Below, one piece after another: positions 34,983 through 44,869 of a stretch of 64,000 nucleotides of DNA (position 1 is the first letter of the stretch; the number at the start of each line of letters is the position of its first letter). This stretch comes from Hydrogenoanaerobacterium sp032017025 (lineage in GTDB: Bacteria; Bacillota; Clostridia; Oscillospirales; Ruminococcaceae): the NCBI RefSeq assembly GCF_032017025.1, contig NZ_DALZQO010000015.1:11320-75319 (forward strand), given 5' to 3'. The position numbers were made by a program, and so were the translations under genes. The notes beneath the pieces were generated by a model. The model was not told the DNA's origin, made no database searches, and saw only the letters and a list, made by a program, of their open reading frames with translations.

Positions 34983-36005
34983 ATGTTTTCTTTTACAAAA
35001 GATATTGGTATCGATCTGGGTACAGCAAACACCCTCATCTTCATGAAGGGTAAAGGCATCATCATGCGCGAACCCTCTGTTGTTGCGGTGGATACCCGCA
35101 CCGACCGCGTGAGATATGTGGGGCAGGAAGCGAAGGATGTAATCGGCAGAACGCCCGGTTCCATCGTTGCGGTTCGCCCTTTGAAAGACGGCGTTATTGC
35201 AGATTTTGACATCACCGCGAGCATGCTCGAAATCTTCATTAAAAAAGTGTTCAACAATTCCTCTTTTGCAAGACCGCGTGTTGTTATCTGCATTCCCTCC
35301 GGTGTAACTGCTGTTGAGAGGCGTGCGGTAAAAGAGGCAACCCTTAAAGCGGGTGCAAAGCAGGTTTCGATTATTGAAGAGCCTATGGCGGCTGCAATTG
35401 GTGCAGGCCTGCCTGTTGCAGAGGCAACCGGCAGCATGGTGGTGGATGTAGGCGGCGGCACCAGTGAGGTTGCGGTAATCTCGCTCGGCGGTATTGTTGC
35501 TGCTCGTTCGGTTCGCGTAGGCGGCGACGAGTTCGATCTTTCGATCATTCAATATGTTAAGAAAAAGTACAACCTCCTCATCGGTGAAAGAACCGCTGAG
35601 GCAATTAAAATCAACATTGGTTCTGCCTACCCCTACGAGGGCGAAGAGCCGATGGAAATCAAAGGCAGAAACCTGGTTGATGGTTTGCCCAAGAATATCT
35701 ACATCACACCTGCCGAAATTCGCGAAGCGCTGGAAGACCCGTTGTCTGCTGTGCTGGATGCGATTAAGGTCACGCTTGAGAGAACTCCGCCGGAGCTTTC
35801 TGCAGATATCATTGACCACGGTATTACGCTTACCGGCGGCGGCGCACTGCTCAAACATCTCGACAAATTGGTGGCGGAGGAGACCGGCATGCCCGTTTAC
35901 ATTGCGGATAACCCGCTTGACTGCGTTGCGGACGGTACCGGCCGCGTGTTGGAGGATTTGGGCAAGCTGAGTGATGTCCTCACTGAGGATGACAGAAGAT
36001 ACTAA
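34983..36005 (+). CDS. mreB: Rod-shape actin homologue MreB
   Basis: MreB filaments direct lateral wall synthesis. The 340-residue protein has the actin-fold phosphate motifs DLGTANTLIF and DVGGGTSEVAVISLGG and the adenosine motif LTGGGALLKHLD. A 206-base spacer with a strong hairpin separates it from mreC. Confidence 0.97.
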   Translation: MFSFTKDIGIDLGTANTLIFMKGKGIIMREPSVVAVDTRTDRVRYVGQEAKDVIGRTPGSIVAVRPLKDGVIADFDITASMLEIFIKKVFNNSSFARPRVVICIPSGVTAVERRAVKEATLKAGAKQVSIIEEPMAAAIGAGLPVAEATGSMVVDVGGGTSEVAVISLGGIVAARSVRVGGDEFDLSIIQYVKKKYNLLIGERTAEAIKINIGSAYPYEGEEPMEIKGRNLVDGLPKNIYITPAEIREALEDPLSAVLDAIKVTLERTPPELSADIIDHGITLTGGGALLKHLDKLVAEETGMPVYIADNPLDCVADGTGRVLEDLGKLSDVLTEDDRRY

Positions 36006-36026
36006 CAGAATAATAAGTCGATATTT

Positions 36027-36064
36027 GCGGGTTGTTGTAAGGGTTTGCCGACACAACGACCCGC
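36027..36064 (+). terminator. Hairpin between mreB and mreC
   Basis: GCGGGTTGTTGT and ACACAACGACCCGC form a stem with one mismatch. No T-run follows, so it may be an mRNA stabiliser or processing site that uncouples mreB from mreCD. Confidence 0.5.
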
Positions 36065-36211
36065 ATTCCCGTAATAAGCCAAAGTTTTAAAAACCAAGAT
36101 TTTATTTTATTGCTGTAAATTTCTTTTTGGAACTGATTTATAGATGTAAAACAACAAAGAGCGTTTCGTTTTTTGGAGCTCTGAATTTTTATAAAGCAGG
36201 AGGTGTCACTG

Positions 36212-37168
36212 TTGAAGGAATTTTTTTCGTCAGTACGATTCAAAATATTGATGGGCGTTGCCGTGGTGCTGGGCGCATTTATGCTGCGTGCGGCATGGAC
36301 AGGCGGGTTTGGCACGGTGACTTCGAGCCTGCTGGGCGCAATTACTACACCGGTGCAAAAGCTATCGGCCGGCATATCAGGCAGCGTTACCGATTTTTTC
36401 TCTATTTTTGTAGATGCAAAGGCGATTAAAGCCGAGAATGAACAACAAAAAGAGATGATTCGCGAGCTAAACGAAAAACTGGTGGACTACGATAAGATAA
36501 AGCACCAGAACAGTGTCTACGAAGGCTTTTTGGAAATTAAAGAACGCAACCCGGAGCTGGAGTTTGAGCCCGCAGCGGTTGTCGGGCGCGACGCCTCCGA
36601 CCGTTTTTATTCATTTACCATCGACAAGGGCACACTTGATGGCATTGATGTGCGCGATTCGGTTATTACAGCAGACGGGCTGGTGGGCATTGTGTCTGAG
36701 GTGGGTCTTACATATGCAAAAGTATCCACCATACTTGACCCCGCGACGAACATTGGTGTTTACGATTCTCGCACGCGCGATACCGCCCTGGTAACCGGTA
36801 CGGTGGGGCTTGCGGAAAAGGGACTGTGCAAAATGTACCTGCTGCCGCGTGAAAGCGGTGCTGCGGTGGGCGACCTCGTCGTTACCTCGGGCATCAGCGG
36901 CAAATACCCAAAGGAGCAGATTGTGGGTAAAATTGCAGAAGTTGCCCCCGAAAGCCATGGTAGCTCTTTGTATGCAGTAATAGAGCCTACCGCTAACATT
37001 AAAAATGTTAAGGATGTACTGGTTATCAAATCGTTTGAGGGGCAGGGTGTTGCTTCGGCTGACCCGATTGCCGATATGCAGCCCGATCGGGAAGAATCGG
37101 CGGATGGTGCGTCGAGCGGATCTTCGGTGGCCGAGAGCGGTACGGAAGCGGGTGGTGGAACACCATGA
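36212..37168 (+). CDS. mreC: Rod-shape protein MreC
   Basis: MreC is a periplasm-facing scaffold of the elongation machinery. The 318-residue protein has one N-terminal membrane segment (about 10-27), a coiled coil (70-105) and a beta-rich domain. A Ser/Gly/Glu-rich tail of about 30 residues is added. The start is TTG at 36212, eight bases after AGGAGG; a GTG three codons earlier overlaps the ribosome site. Its end overlaps mreD by four bases. Confidence 0.93.
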   Translation: MKEFFSSVRFKILMGVAVVLGAFMLRAAWTGGFGTVTSSLLGAITTPVQKLSAGISGSVTDFFSIFVDAKAIKAENEQQKEMIRELNEKLVDYDKIKHQNSVYEGFLEIKERNPELEFEPAAVVGRDASDRFYSFTIDKGTLDGIDVRDSVITADGLVGIVSEVGLTYAKVSTILDPATNIGVYDSRTRDTALVTGTVGLAEKGLCKMYLLPRESGAAVGDLVVTSGISGKYPKEQIVGKIAEVAPESHGSSLYAVIEPTANIKNVKDVLVIKSFEGQGVASADPIADMQPDREESADGASSGSSVAESGTEAGGGTP

Positions 37169-37686
37169 CGACGAAGAAACACATCTATTTTCTCAAATAT
37201 TTCATGATGGTGATGCTTTTATTTGTACTCTATATTCTGCAAACAACTCCCGGGCTGTTTTCCATCTATGGTGTAAAGCCGATTCTGGTGGTGCCTGCCG
37301 CAGTATGCATTGCCATGTTTGAGGGCGAATTGGTGGGCGGCGTTATGGGTGCCGTCGCCGGTCTGCTGTGTGATCTTGCAAGCTTTACGATTTTTGGGTT
37401 TAACGGCATTTTGGTACTGGCAGGCTGTATCGCCGTGGGCCTGCTTACCATCCACCTCACGCAGCTGAAACTTACCAACGCACTGATGCTTGGGTTTGGC
37501 GCATTGTTTTTGCGCGGACTGATTGAGTATTTCTTTTATTTTCAGATGTGGGGCTTTGAAGATGGCTACCGCATCTTTGTGTTTTCTACCCTGCCTACGG
37601 TGCTGTACTCCACCGTAGCAATTATTCCGTTTTACTATATGACGCGAGGCATGAAAGAATTTTTCGATCAAAAGCTCAAAGTATAA
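37165..37686 (+). CDS. mreD: Rod-shape protein MreD
   Basis: A 173-residue polytopic membrane protein with five to six hydrophobic segments, the typical MreD profile, including GVMGAVAGLLCDLASFTIFG. It starts with an ATGA overlap on mreC, indicating coupling. Confidence 0.92.
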   Translation: MTTKKHIYFLKYFMMVMLLFVLYILQTTPGLFSIYGVKPILVVPAAVCIAMFEGELVGGVMGAVAGLLCDLASFTIFGFNGILVLAGCIAVGLLTIHLTQLKLTNALMLGFGALFLRGLIEYFFYFQMWGFEDGYRIFVFSTLPTVLYSTVAIIPFYYMTRGMKEFFDQKLKV

Positions 37687-37797
37687 CCGATTGGTAAAAT
37701 TAGTTTTTAAATTCTGTTCATAATGCGAACATAGCCTTTTGGTAAAATAGAAGATGATTTATCGGCTAAAAGATTTAATAGAAAGGGGCGGTAGCCT

Positions 37798-39816
37798 GTG
37801 AGAACAAATTTACCAAAGCGGCGTGTCACATTGCTTGCCGTTCTTTTTTTGGCGGTTGGGGTGCTGTTTGGGCTGCGCCTGATTACCATGCAGATTGTTG
37901 AGGGCGCGCAGTACAGCGAGCTTGCCAACAAGCGTTCGGAGCAGAAACAAACGGTGGCCGCGGCACGCGGTGAGATTGTTGACCGCTACGGCAGGCCCAT
38001 GGTAATTAACCGTACAGGATTTAACGTTGTGTTTGATATGGCGTTTATGCAGCGTGGCAAAGAAAATGAAACGATTTTAAGGCTGATTGATATTATGAAG
38101 CAGTCGGGTGAAGACTGGATCGACAACCTGCCGCTTACCAAAAGCGCGCCCTTTACCTTTGAGGGAAGCGACAGTGATATTGCCCGCCTTAAAAAGTTTG
38201 TCAATGTTAACGCGGCGGCTACCTCCGAAGATGTATGGTACTGGCTGGTGGAACGCTACAAACTGGAGGAATACTCCTCCGAGCAGCAGCGTCTGGTTGC
38301 GGGCGTGCGTTACGAAATGGAACAGCGCGGCTTTAATTATAAGGTGCAATACACTTTTGCAGAGGATATTTCAATCTCCACGATTACGAAGATTAAAGAG
38401 AATACCTATGAGTTGCCCGGCGTTGATGTGAGAGAAAGTGCAATACGCGAATATGTCAGCGGAGACCTTGCACCGCACATTATTGGCAGGATAGGGCCGA
38501 TTTTTGCCGATGAGATGGAGAAGTACAAAGAAAAAGGTTACGCTGCAAACGATGTTGTGGGCAAAGCGGGCATTGAGCAGGCGTTTGAAAGTGAACTGCG
38601 CGGCATTAGCGGCGAGCGGCAGATTACGCTGAACAATAAAGGCGCGGTGCTTGAGGTTGTGGAAACTAAGGCGCCGCAGCCCGGCAACACCGTTGTGCTC
38701 ACCATCGACAAAGAGCTGCAGCGTGTAGCGCAGGAAAGCCTGGAGCGTCAGATCAAAAACCTGCAAGAAACTGCACCTGCGGGCAAGGGTAAAGAGGCCA
38801 GTGTGGGTGCGGCTGTGGTGATTCATGTGCCTACAGGCGAGGTGCTCGCGTCTGCAAGCTATCCGACCTACAATCTTTCAACCTATCAGCAGGATTATGC
38901 TGAGAACGCCAATAACCCACTGCTACCGTTCTTTAACCGCGCGTTCAATGGCAAGTATGCGCCCGGCTCCACCTACAAGCCCGCGGTTGCCTTAGGGGCA
39001 CTCAACGAGGGGCTCATAGAGCGCAATACCAAAGTGCTTTGCACCGGGCGCCTGCACTTGTTTACAGATGGCTACAGCCCGAAATGCTTGGGGGTACACG
39101 GCAATATCAACGCAATTACTGCGCTTGAGCGTTCCTGCAACATCTTCTTTTACGAAACCGGCTGGAAACAAGGTATTGATAAAATTAATAAGTACAGCGA
39201 AATGCTGGGTTTGGGCGAGCCCACCGGCATCGAGCTGCCTGAGAACATTGGTCAACGTGCCAGTAAGGAATATAGTGAATCGCACGGCGAACGCTGGGAG
39301 GCTGCCAACGTAGTTATGGCGTCCATTGGGCAGGGCGGCAACGAATTTTCGCCGCTGCAGATCGCCAACTATACCGCTACCCTTGCGAACGGCGGTGTGC
39401 GTATGAAAGCACATCTGGTTAAGAGCGTTGTTTCCTATAACTTTGAACAAACAATTAAAGAAACTGAGCCTGAGGTGTTGCAAGATATGCAGCTAAAGCC
39501 GGGTGTCATCGATGTGGTAAAGGACGGCATGGTGGCTGCGGCGGGGCCGGGCGGTACTTCACTTGGTGCGTTTAACAACTACGGTGTTACCGTAGCCGCA
39601 AAAACCGGTACCCCTGAAACCAGCACTGAAACTGTAAACTCGGTTTATATCGCATTTGCCCCCGTTGAAAACCCCGAAATTGCGGTTGCAGTGGTAATTG
39701 AGGATGGTTGGCATGGTTACACAGGCGTACCTGTTGCAAAGGCAATTTTTGACCAATACTTCTTTGCGAACAAAGATTCCGAAAAGCCACAGACAGCAGA
39801 AACAATCCTTTCTTAA
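37798..39816 (+). CDS. mrdA: Penicillin-binding protein 2 (elongation transpeptidase)
   Basis: Class B PBP that crosslinks peptidoglycan during elongation with RodA. The 672-residue protein has an N-terminal membrane anchor (13-32), the dimerisation region, and the transpeptidase motifs: Ser of SxxK in PGSTYKPAVA, SCN in LERSCNIFFYE, and KTG in VAAKTGTPETS. The start is GTG after AAAGGGGCGG. No rodA gene is next to it. Confidence 0.95.
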   Translation: MRTNLPKRRVTLLAVLFLAVGVLFGLRLITMQIVEGAQYSELANKRSEQKQTVAAARGEIVDRYGRPMVINRTGFNVVFDMAFMQRGKENETILRLIDIMKQSGEDWIDNLPLTKSAPFTFEGSDSDIARLKKFVNVNAAATSEDVWYWLVERYKLEEYSSEQQRLVAGVRYEMEQRGFNYKVQYTFAEDISISTITKIKENTYELPGVDVRESAIREYVSGDLAPHIIGRIGPIFADEMEKYKEKGYAANDVVGKAGIEQAFESELRGISGERQITLNNKGAVLEVVETKAPQPGNTVVLTIDKELQRVAQESLERQIKNLQETAPAGKGKEASVGAAVVIHVPTGEVLASASYPTYNLSTYQQDYAENANNPLLPFFNRAFNGKYAPGSTYKPAVALGALNEGLIERNTKVLCTGRLHLFTDGYSPKCLGVHGNINAITALERSCNIFFYETGWKQGIDKINKYSEMLGLGEPTGIELPENIGQRASKEYSESHGERWEAANVVMASIGQGGNEFSPLQIANYTATLANGGVRMKAHLVKSVVSYNFEQTIKETEPEVLQDMQLKPGVIDVVKDGMVAAAGPGGTSLGAFNNYGVTVAAKTGTPETSTETVNSVYIAFAPVENPEIAVAVVIEDGWHGYTGVPVAKAIFDQYFFANKDSEKPQTAETILS

Positions 39817-39865
39817 AAGGTGGAAAAAATTTGTCTTATTTACCAATTATTTAAAAAATAATACT

Positions 39866-39893
39866 TTGAATTTGGATGTATTTGTGATATGAT
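39866..39893 (+). promoter_or_regulatory. Possible promoter of the minD-like gene
   Basis: TTGAAT (39866-39871) and TATGAT (39888-39893), spacer 16. Confidence 0.45.
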
Positions 39894-39947
39894 AACAATG
39901 GGCGTAAATGGGAAAATGTGCTCATTTTGAAAGGGTATCAATAAAAC

Positions 39948-40685
39948 ATGATGGCGAAGATTATTATGATTACCTCTGGGAAAGGCGGCGTGGGCAAGTC
40001 CTCCGTCTGCTCTAGCTTAGGGTATCATTTGGCAAGGCTGGGTAAAAAGGTACTGATATTGGAAATGGACAGCGGCTTGCGCTGCCTCGATATTATGCTT
40101 GGCGTAAATGAAACCACCGTACACGATATTTCTGACGTGCTGTGCGGTAGGTGTGAGCCAATCAAGGCGATTTACGAGTCGCCCATTACACCAAACCTCG
40201 CCATGATGCCTGCGACTCTGCGCCCCGATTCGCCCTATTCGTCCGAGCTTTTTTATAAGCTTTGCAAGGGGCTATCGCATTACTACGACTATCTTTTGAT
40301 TGAGACGCCAGCGGGCTTTGGCAGAATGCTTACCGATATTGCAAAGGTATCCGATTTGGCACTGCTGGTTGTTACACCCGACCCTATCTCGATGCGCGAC
40401 GCAAAAATATTGTCCGATTATCTCGCTGACCGCGGGCTGAAAAAACAAAGGATCATTATCAACAAGGTGAAAACAAACCGTGGAAAACTGGAGGTTTTGC
40501 CCGACCTTGATGTGATTATTGACACGGTGCTTGAACCGCTGATAGGCGTAATACCTTACGAGCCCGAAATGGTGCGGGCGCTGTCGCAGGGGCGCATGCT
40601 GCCGGTTCGGTTTTTGGCGGGCAGGGCACTGCAAAACATTGCGCGCCGCATTACCGGCGAATTTGTTGAGCTGGCAGTGTTTTAA
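39948..40685 (+). CDS. MinD-like P-loop ATPase lacking a membrane-targeting tail
   Basis: The 245-residue protein has the deviant Walker A SGKGGVGKSSVCSSLGYHL, the GLRCLDIMLGV block and ISMRDAKILSDYL, matching MinD better than ParA. Two acidic positions differ from usual MinD: LEMDSGLR where VDxDIGLR is common, and LLIETPAGFG where DCPAG is common. It stops at NIARRITGEFVELAVF, before the C-terminal amphipathic helix that anchors MinD to membranes. No minC or minE lies nearby, although it sits at the classic place after mreBCD-mrdA. A changed, perhaps non-membrane function is possible. Confidence 0.8.
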   Translation: MMAKIIMITSGKGGVGKSSVCSSLGYHLARLGKKVLILEMDSGLRCLDIMLGVNETTVHDISDVLCGRCEPIKAIYESPITPNLAMMPATLRPDSPYSSELFYKLCKGLSHYYDYLLIETPAGFGRMLTDIAKVSDLALLVVTPDPISMRDAKILSDYLADRGLKKQRIIINKVKTNRGKLEVLPDLDVIIDTVLEPLIGVIPYEPEMVRALSQGRMLPVRFLAGRALQNIARRITGEFVELAVF

Positions 40686-40740
40686 CGGTGGGTAATAACT
40701 TTAATTTGATTACATAGAAACACAATTGGAGGGAAAACTT

Positions 40741-41160
40741 GTGAATATAGCAGTTACAGCACACGACTCTAAAAAAGAACTTATGGTACAGTTTTGCATC
40801 GCTTATTGCGGAGTCCTCAGCCGCCACACCATGTGCGGCACCGGCACTACCGCAAAGATGGTGTCTGAAGCGACCGGACTTGAAATAGTGGGTTTTTTAA
40901 GTGGCAGACAGGGCGGCGACCAGCAGGTTGCATCGCGCATTGCCTGCAATGAAATTGACCTTTTGCTGTTCTTCCGCGATCCGCTTACCGTAAAGCCCAA
41001 TGATATTGACGAGGCACAGCTGCTTCGCCTTTGTGATGTGCACAACATTCCGGTTGCAACTAACATTGCTACCGCCGAAGCGCTCATCCATGCACTGGAG
41101 CGCGGCGACCTCGATTGGAGAAATATCGTCAACCCAAAAACCACCGGCAATATCCGCTAG
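40741..41160 (+). CDS. mgsA: Methylglyoxal synthase
   Basis: Converts dihydroxyacetone phosphate to methylglyoxal and phosphate, relieving sugar-phosphate stress. The 139-residue protein has IAVTAHDSKKELMVQF at the start, GTGTTAKMV, and the catalytic region LSGRQGGDQQVASRI. GTG at 40741 is chosen because GGAGGG lies upstream; the frame opens five codons earlier at a TTG that overlaps it. Its place after the Mre/Min genes is conserved in Clostridia. Confidence 0.95.
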   Translation: MNIAVTAHDSKKELMVQFCIAYCGVLSRHTMCGTGTTAKMVSEATGLEIVGFLSGRQGGDQQVASRIACNEIDLLLFFRDPLTVKPNDIDEAQLLRLCDVHNIPVATNIATAEALIHALERGDLDWRNIVNPKTTGNIR

Positions 41161-41188
41161 GTAGCGGAGCGCCGACTCAAACTTACTG

Positions 41189-41217
41189 TTTACTTTTTGA
41201 GCGAAAAGTTGTACAAT
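41189..41217 (+). promoter_or_regulatory. Promoter of the hisS-aspS leader
   Basis: TTTACT (41189-41194) and TACAAT (41212-41217), spacer 17, just upstream of the T-box leader. Confidence 0.55.
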
Positions 41218-41227
41218 AGATGTGAAA

Positions 41228-41482
41228 AAAGCGTTTGTACCGGGAAAAGTAGCACCCGCACCCTACAGAGAGAGCGCGCCGCGGCTGAAAGCGCGTTTGT
41301 GTTATGCGAGCAGCGAACAGACCCCCGGGAGTTGACAGGGCGAAGGCAAATGATGCTGTGTAGTCCTTGTCCGTAAGCCTTGCGTTAAAAGGTTCTCGAG
41401 TGGGGCGCATCTGCGCCCAATCAGGGTGGCACCGCGGGTTATTATACTCCGTCCCTTTTTGCAGGGATAGGAGTATTTTTTT
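41228..41482 (+). promoter_or_regulatory. T-box leader of hisS-aspS
   Basis: A tRNA-sensing transcription attenuator. Visible parts: the AGAGAG S-turn of stem I near 41269, a GCTGAAAGC hairpin, GCGAACAGACC on the 3' side of stem I, the T-box AGGGTGGCACCGCGGGT at 41423-41439, and a terminator (ACTCC...GGAGT followed by eight T) at 41446-41482. The best specifier codon is GAC (Asp) at 41320-41322; no CAC or CAT is positioned equally well. Uncharged tRNA would favour read-through into hisS and aspS. Confidence 0.92.
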
Positions 41483-41553
41483 TGCAGGCAACTCCTGTGA
41501 AATGTCTCGGTTATCGGCAAATAAAATAATTTAAGATAAAGGGAGAGAACAAA

Positions 41554-42870
41554 ATGGCATTGTTGACACAAGCGCCCAAGGGCACACAGGATGTTTTGCC
41601 GCAGGAAAGCTACAAATGGCAGTATGTTGAGCAGCTTACCATGGAGATTGCAAAGCTGTATGGCTTTCAGGAAATGAGAGTTCCCACCTTTGAGCATACC
41701 GAGCTGTTCAACCGCTCGGTGGGTGATACCACCGATGTGGTGCAAAAAGAGATGTACACCTTTTTGGATAAGGGCAACCGCTCGATCACCCTGCGCCCTG
41801 AAGGCACGGCGGGCATGGCGCGCGCCGCCATTCAAAATGGTTTGCTCAATGGTGCACTACCCGTAAAGGTGAGCTACAATGTGTCCTGCTTTCGCTACGA
41901 AAAGCCACAGGCGGGCAGGCTACGCGAGTTCCACCAGTTTGGTGCCGAGGTATATGGCTCCGATTCGCCCGCATGTGACGCGGAAGTCATCGCCATGGTG
42001 CACGAAATTTTTGAAACACTCGGCGTAAAAGATTTGGTCTTAGAGCTTAACTCCATCGGTTGCCCCACCTGCCGTGCCGAATACCACAAGGCACTGATTG
42101 CTTACTTTGAGGCGCATGCAGACAAGCTTTGTACTACTTGCAACGAACGCCTTGAGAAAAACCCCATGCGCATTCTGGACTGCAAAAACCCCGACTGCGC
42201 TGAAATTGCAAAGGATGCGCCCAAGGTGTTGGACTATATCTGCGAGGACTGCAAAACCCATTTTGAGGGGCTGAAAAAACGCCTCGATGCGCTGAATATT
42301 CCATATGTGGTGAACCCCACCATTGTGCGTGGGCTGGATTACTACACCAAGACGGTGTTTGAGTTTGTCACAAACAGCATCGGTGCGCAGGGTACGGTAT
42401 GCGGCGGCGGACGTTACGACGGCATGATCGAGCAGCTTGGCGGGCCAAAGCTCGCGGGCATAGGCTTTGCAATGGGGCTCGAGCGTCTCATCAAGGTAAT
42501 GGAGGTGAGCGGTGCGGAGTTCCCGCAGAGGGTTCCGTGCACCATCTACATTGGCAGCATCGGCGAGGATGCATCGGTCAAGGCTTTTGCACTGGTGAAC
42601 GCACTGCGCGAAGAGGGCTTCTATGCCGAGTGCGATACCGTGGGTAGAAGTGTTAAGGCACAGATGAAATATGCCGACAAGCTCGGGTGCCAGTTCAGCT
42701 GTATTCTTGGTGACAACGAACTTGCGGCGGGCAAGGCTACCGTAAAAAATATGCAGACAGGCGAAACCAAAGAGGTTGAGTTTGATGATTTGGTGGATTT
42801 TATCTATGATGAGCAGGTGGCTGTTCTTACCAGCGGGATAGAAAACGCCGATATGAAGGAGGAAAACTGA
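41554..42870 (+). CDS. hisS: Histidine-tRNA ligase
   Basis: Class II synthetase. The 438-residue protein has motif 2 in the VSYNVSCFRYEKPQAGR region, the HisRS signature GLDYYTKTVFEF at about 265, and motif 3 in GIGFAMGLERL. An extra cysteine-rich segment (CTTCNERL... CEDC, about 185-230) is typical of a Firmicute subgroup. GGGAGAG precedes the ATG. One base separates it from aspS. Confidence 0.97.
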   Translation: MALLTQAPKGTQDVLPQESYKWQYVEQLTMEIAKLYGFQEMRVPTFEHTELFNRSVGDTTDVVQKEMYTFLDKGNRSITLRPEGTAGMARAAIQNGLLNGALPVKVSYNVSCFRYEKPQAGRLREFHQFGAEVYGSDSPACDAEVIAMVHEIFETLGVKDLVLELNSIGCPTCRAEYHKALIAYFEAHADKLCTTCNERLEKNPMRILDCKNPDCAEIAKDAPKVLDYICEDCKTHFEGLKKRLDALNIPYVVNPTIVRGLDYYTKTVFEFVTNSIGAQGTVCGGGRYDGMIEQLGGPKLAGIGFAMGLERLIKVMEVSGAEFPQRVPCTIYIGSIGEDASVKAFALVNALREEGFYAECDTVGRSVKAQMKYADKLGCQFSCILGDNELAAGKATVKNMQTGETKEVEFDDLVDFIYDEQVAVLTSGIENADMKEEN

Positions 42871-42871
42871 T

Positions 42872-44668
42872 ATGGCTGAAACAATGAACGGTTTAAAGCG
42901 TACCAACTATTGTACAGAGCTTACCATTGATAATATAGGCAAAGAGGTTGTAGTTGCGGGCTGGGTACAAAAAATCCGCAACCTTGGCAACCTGATTTTT
43001 GTAGACCTGCGCGACCGCAGCGGAATTTTGCAGCTTGCTTTTGACGATGCGACTGCGCGTGAGGTGTTTGGCAAGGCCGAAACTCTGCGCGGCGAGTACG
43101 TTATTATGGCAAAAGGCGTTGTGCGCAAGCGCGAGGCTGTCAACAACGACATCAAAACGGGGCAGATTGAAATTTTTGTAGCCGAGCTGCGCATTTTAGG
43201 TAAGGCACAAACCCCTCCGTTCGAAATTACCGACACCACCAATGTAAAAGAGGAACTGCGTCTGAAATACCGCTACCTCGACCTGCGCCGCAGCGAAATG
43301 CAGCACGCAATCCAAATGCGCCACAAAATTGTAAAGGTTGCACGGGACTATTACGACGAACACGATTTTCTTGAGATTGAGACCCCCATCCTCATCAAAT
43401 CTACACCCGAGGGTGCACGTGATTATCTCGTACCTTCCCGCGTGCACGAGGGCAAATTTTATGCGCTGCCTCAGTCACCCCAGCTTTACAAGCAGCTGCT
43501 CATGCTCTCTGGCTTTGACCGTTACCTGCAAATTGCGCGCTGCTTCCGCGATGAAGACCTGCGTGCAGACCGTCAGCCCGAATTTACCCAGATCGACCTT
43601 GAAATGTCGTTTGCAGATGAAGAAGATATCATGAGCACCAACGAAGGCTTTATGAAGCGCGTGATGCAGGAAGTGCTCGGCGTTGAGATTGAAACACCTT
43701 TTCGCAGAATTCCTTATTCCGAGGCAATGAACCGCTACGGCTCCGACAAGCCCGATACCCGCTTCGGTTTAGAGCTGGTTGATCTTTCCGACGTTTTGGC
43801 TAAAACTGAGTTTAAAGTGTTTTCCGGTGCTATTTCGGGCGGAGGCAGTGTCCGTGCCATCAATGTTAAGGACGGCGCGCATCAGTTATCCCGCAAAGAG
43901 ATTGATAAGCTGACCGACTTTGTAAAAACCTACAAGGCAAAAGGCTTGGCTTACACCCGTCTTACCGAAGATGGCGAGACTTCCAGCTTTGAAAAATTCC
44001 TCACTGAGGGCGAAAAGAGTGCTATTCGCGAAAAGTTGGGTGCAGAAAAAGGCGACGTTCTGCTGGTAGTGGCAGATTCCAACAACAATGTGGTGTACGA
44101 TTCGCTGGGTGCACTGCGCTGCGAGCTTGCGGACAGGCTGGGCCTGATTCAAAAAGGTACCTTTGACCTGCTGTGGGTAACCGACTTTCCGCTGTTTGAG
44201 TACAGCGAAGAAGAGAACCGCTACATGGCAAAGCATCATCCGTTCACCATGCCCAAGGTGGAGGACGTCGATATGGTTGAGAAAGACCCGGCTCACTGCC
44301 TCGCCAGAGCATACGACATGGTGATGAATGGCTGTGAGATTGGCGGCGGCTCGGTTCGCATCAACGACCCCGAGTTGCAGGAGCGTATGTTTAAAGCACT
44401 GGGCTTTACGATGGAGGACGCAAAGGAGAAGTTCGGCTTCCTCATCGACGCGTACAAATACGGTGCGCCGCCGCACAGCGGTATGGCATTCGGTTTGGAC
44501 AGACTCGTGATGCTGATGCTTGAAAAAGACAGCATCCGCGATGTGATTGCGTTCCCCAAGGTGCAAAACGCAAGCGAGCTGATGAGCCAATGCCCCAACA
44601 CTGTGGAAGATAAGAGCCTGCGTGAGCTGCACATCAAAATTGATGTGCAGGCAGAGCCGGAGGCATAG
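42872..44668 (+). CDS. aspS: Aspartate-tRNA ligase
   Basis: The 598-residue bacterial-type AspRS has an N-terminal OB domain, motif 2 with CFRDEDLRADRQPEFTQID, a GAD insertion (about 290-410) and motif 3 in MAFGLDRLVMLML. It may be discriminating or non-discriminating (also charging tRNA-Asn); sequence alone does not decide. Co-transcribed with hisS under the T-box. Confidence 0.97.
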   Translation: MAETMNGLKRTNYCTELTIDNIGKEVVVAGWVQKIRNLGNLIFVDLRDRSGILQLAFDDATAREVFGKAETLRGEYVIMAKGVVRKREAVNNDIKTGQIEIFVAELRILGKAQTPPFEITDTTNVKEELRLKYRYLDLRRSEMQHAIQMRHKIVKVARDYYDEHDFLEIETPILIKSTPEGARDYLVPSRVHEGKFYALPQSPQLYKQLLMLSGFDRYLQIARCFRDEDLRADRQPEFTQIDLEMSFADEEDIMSTNEGFMKRVMQEVLGVEIETPFRRIPYSEAMNRYGSDKPDTRFGLELVDLSDVLAKTEFKVFSGAISGGGSVRAINVKDGAHQLSRKEIDKLTDFVKTYKAKGLAYTRLTEDGETSSFEKFLTEGEKSAIREKLGAEKGDVLLVVADSNNNVVYDSLGALRCELADRLGLIQKGTFDLLWVTDFPLFEYSEEENRYMAKHHPFTMPKVEDVDMVEKDPAHCLARAYDMVMNGCEIGGGSVRINDPELQERMFKALGFTMEDAKEKFGFLIDAYKYGAPPHSGMAFGLDRLVMLMLEKDSIRDVIAFPKVQNASELMSQCPNTVEDKSLRELHIKIDVQAEPEA

Positions 44669-44700
44669 GCTGCAGCTTCTGACACAATATAATTCGAATA

Positions 44701-44741
44701 AAAAGCGATGTAGAGTACAAAATGTACTTTGCATCGCTTTT
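44701..44741 (+). terminator. Intrinsic terminator after aspS
   Basis: AAAAGCGATG and CATCGCTTTT close an extended stem with inner AGTAC/GTACT. Confidence 0.9.
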
Positions 44742-44869
44742 GTAATTTACAGATAGAGAAAAGATTATAAACTTGTTTCAACGGGAAGCCGCAAACTTGC
44801 ATGGATGTAAAAATAATGATAAAATCAAGCTGGCGGTGACGATACCGTATCTGGTGGGAGGCGAGATGT

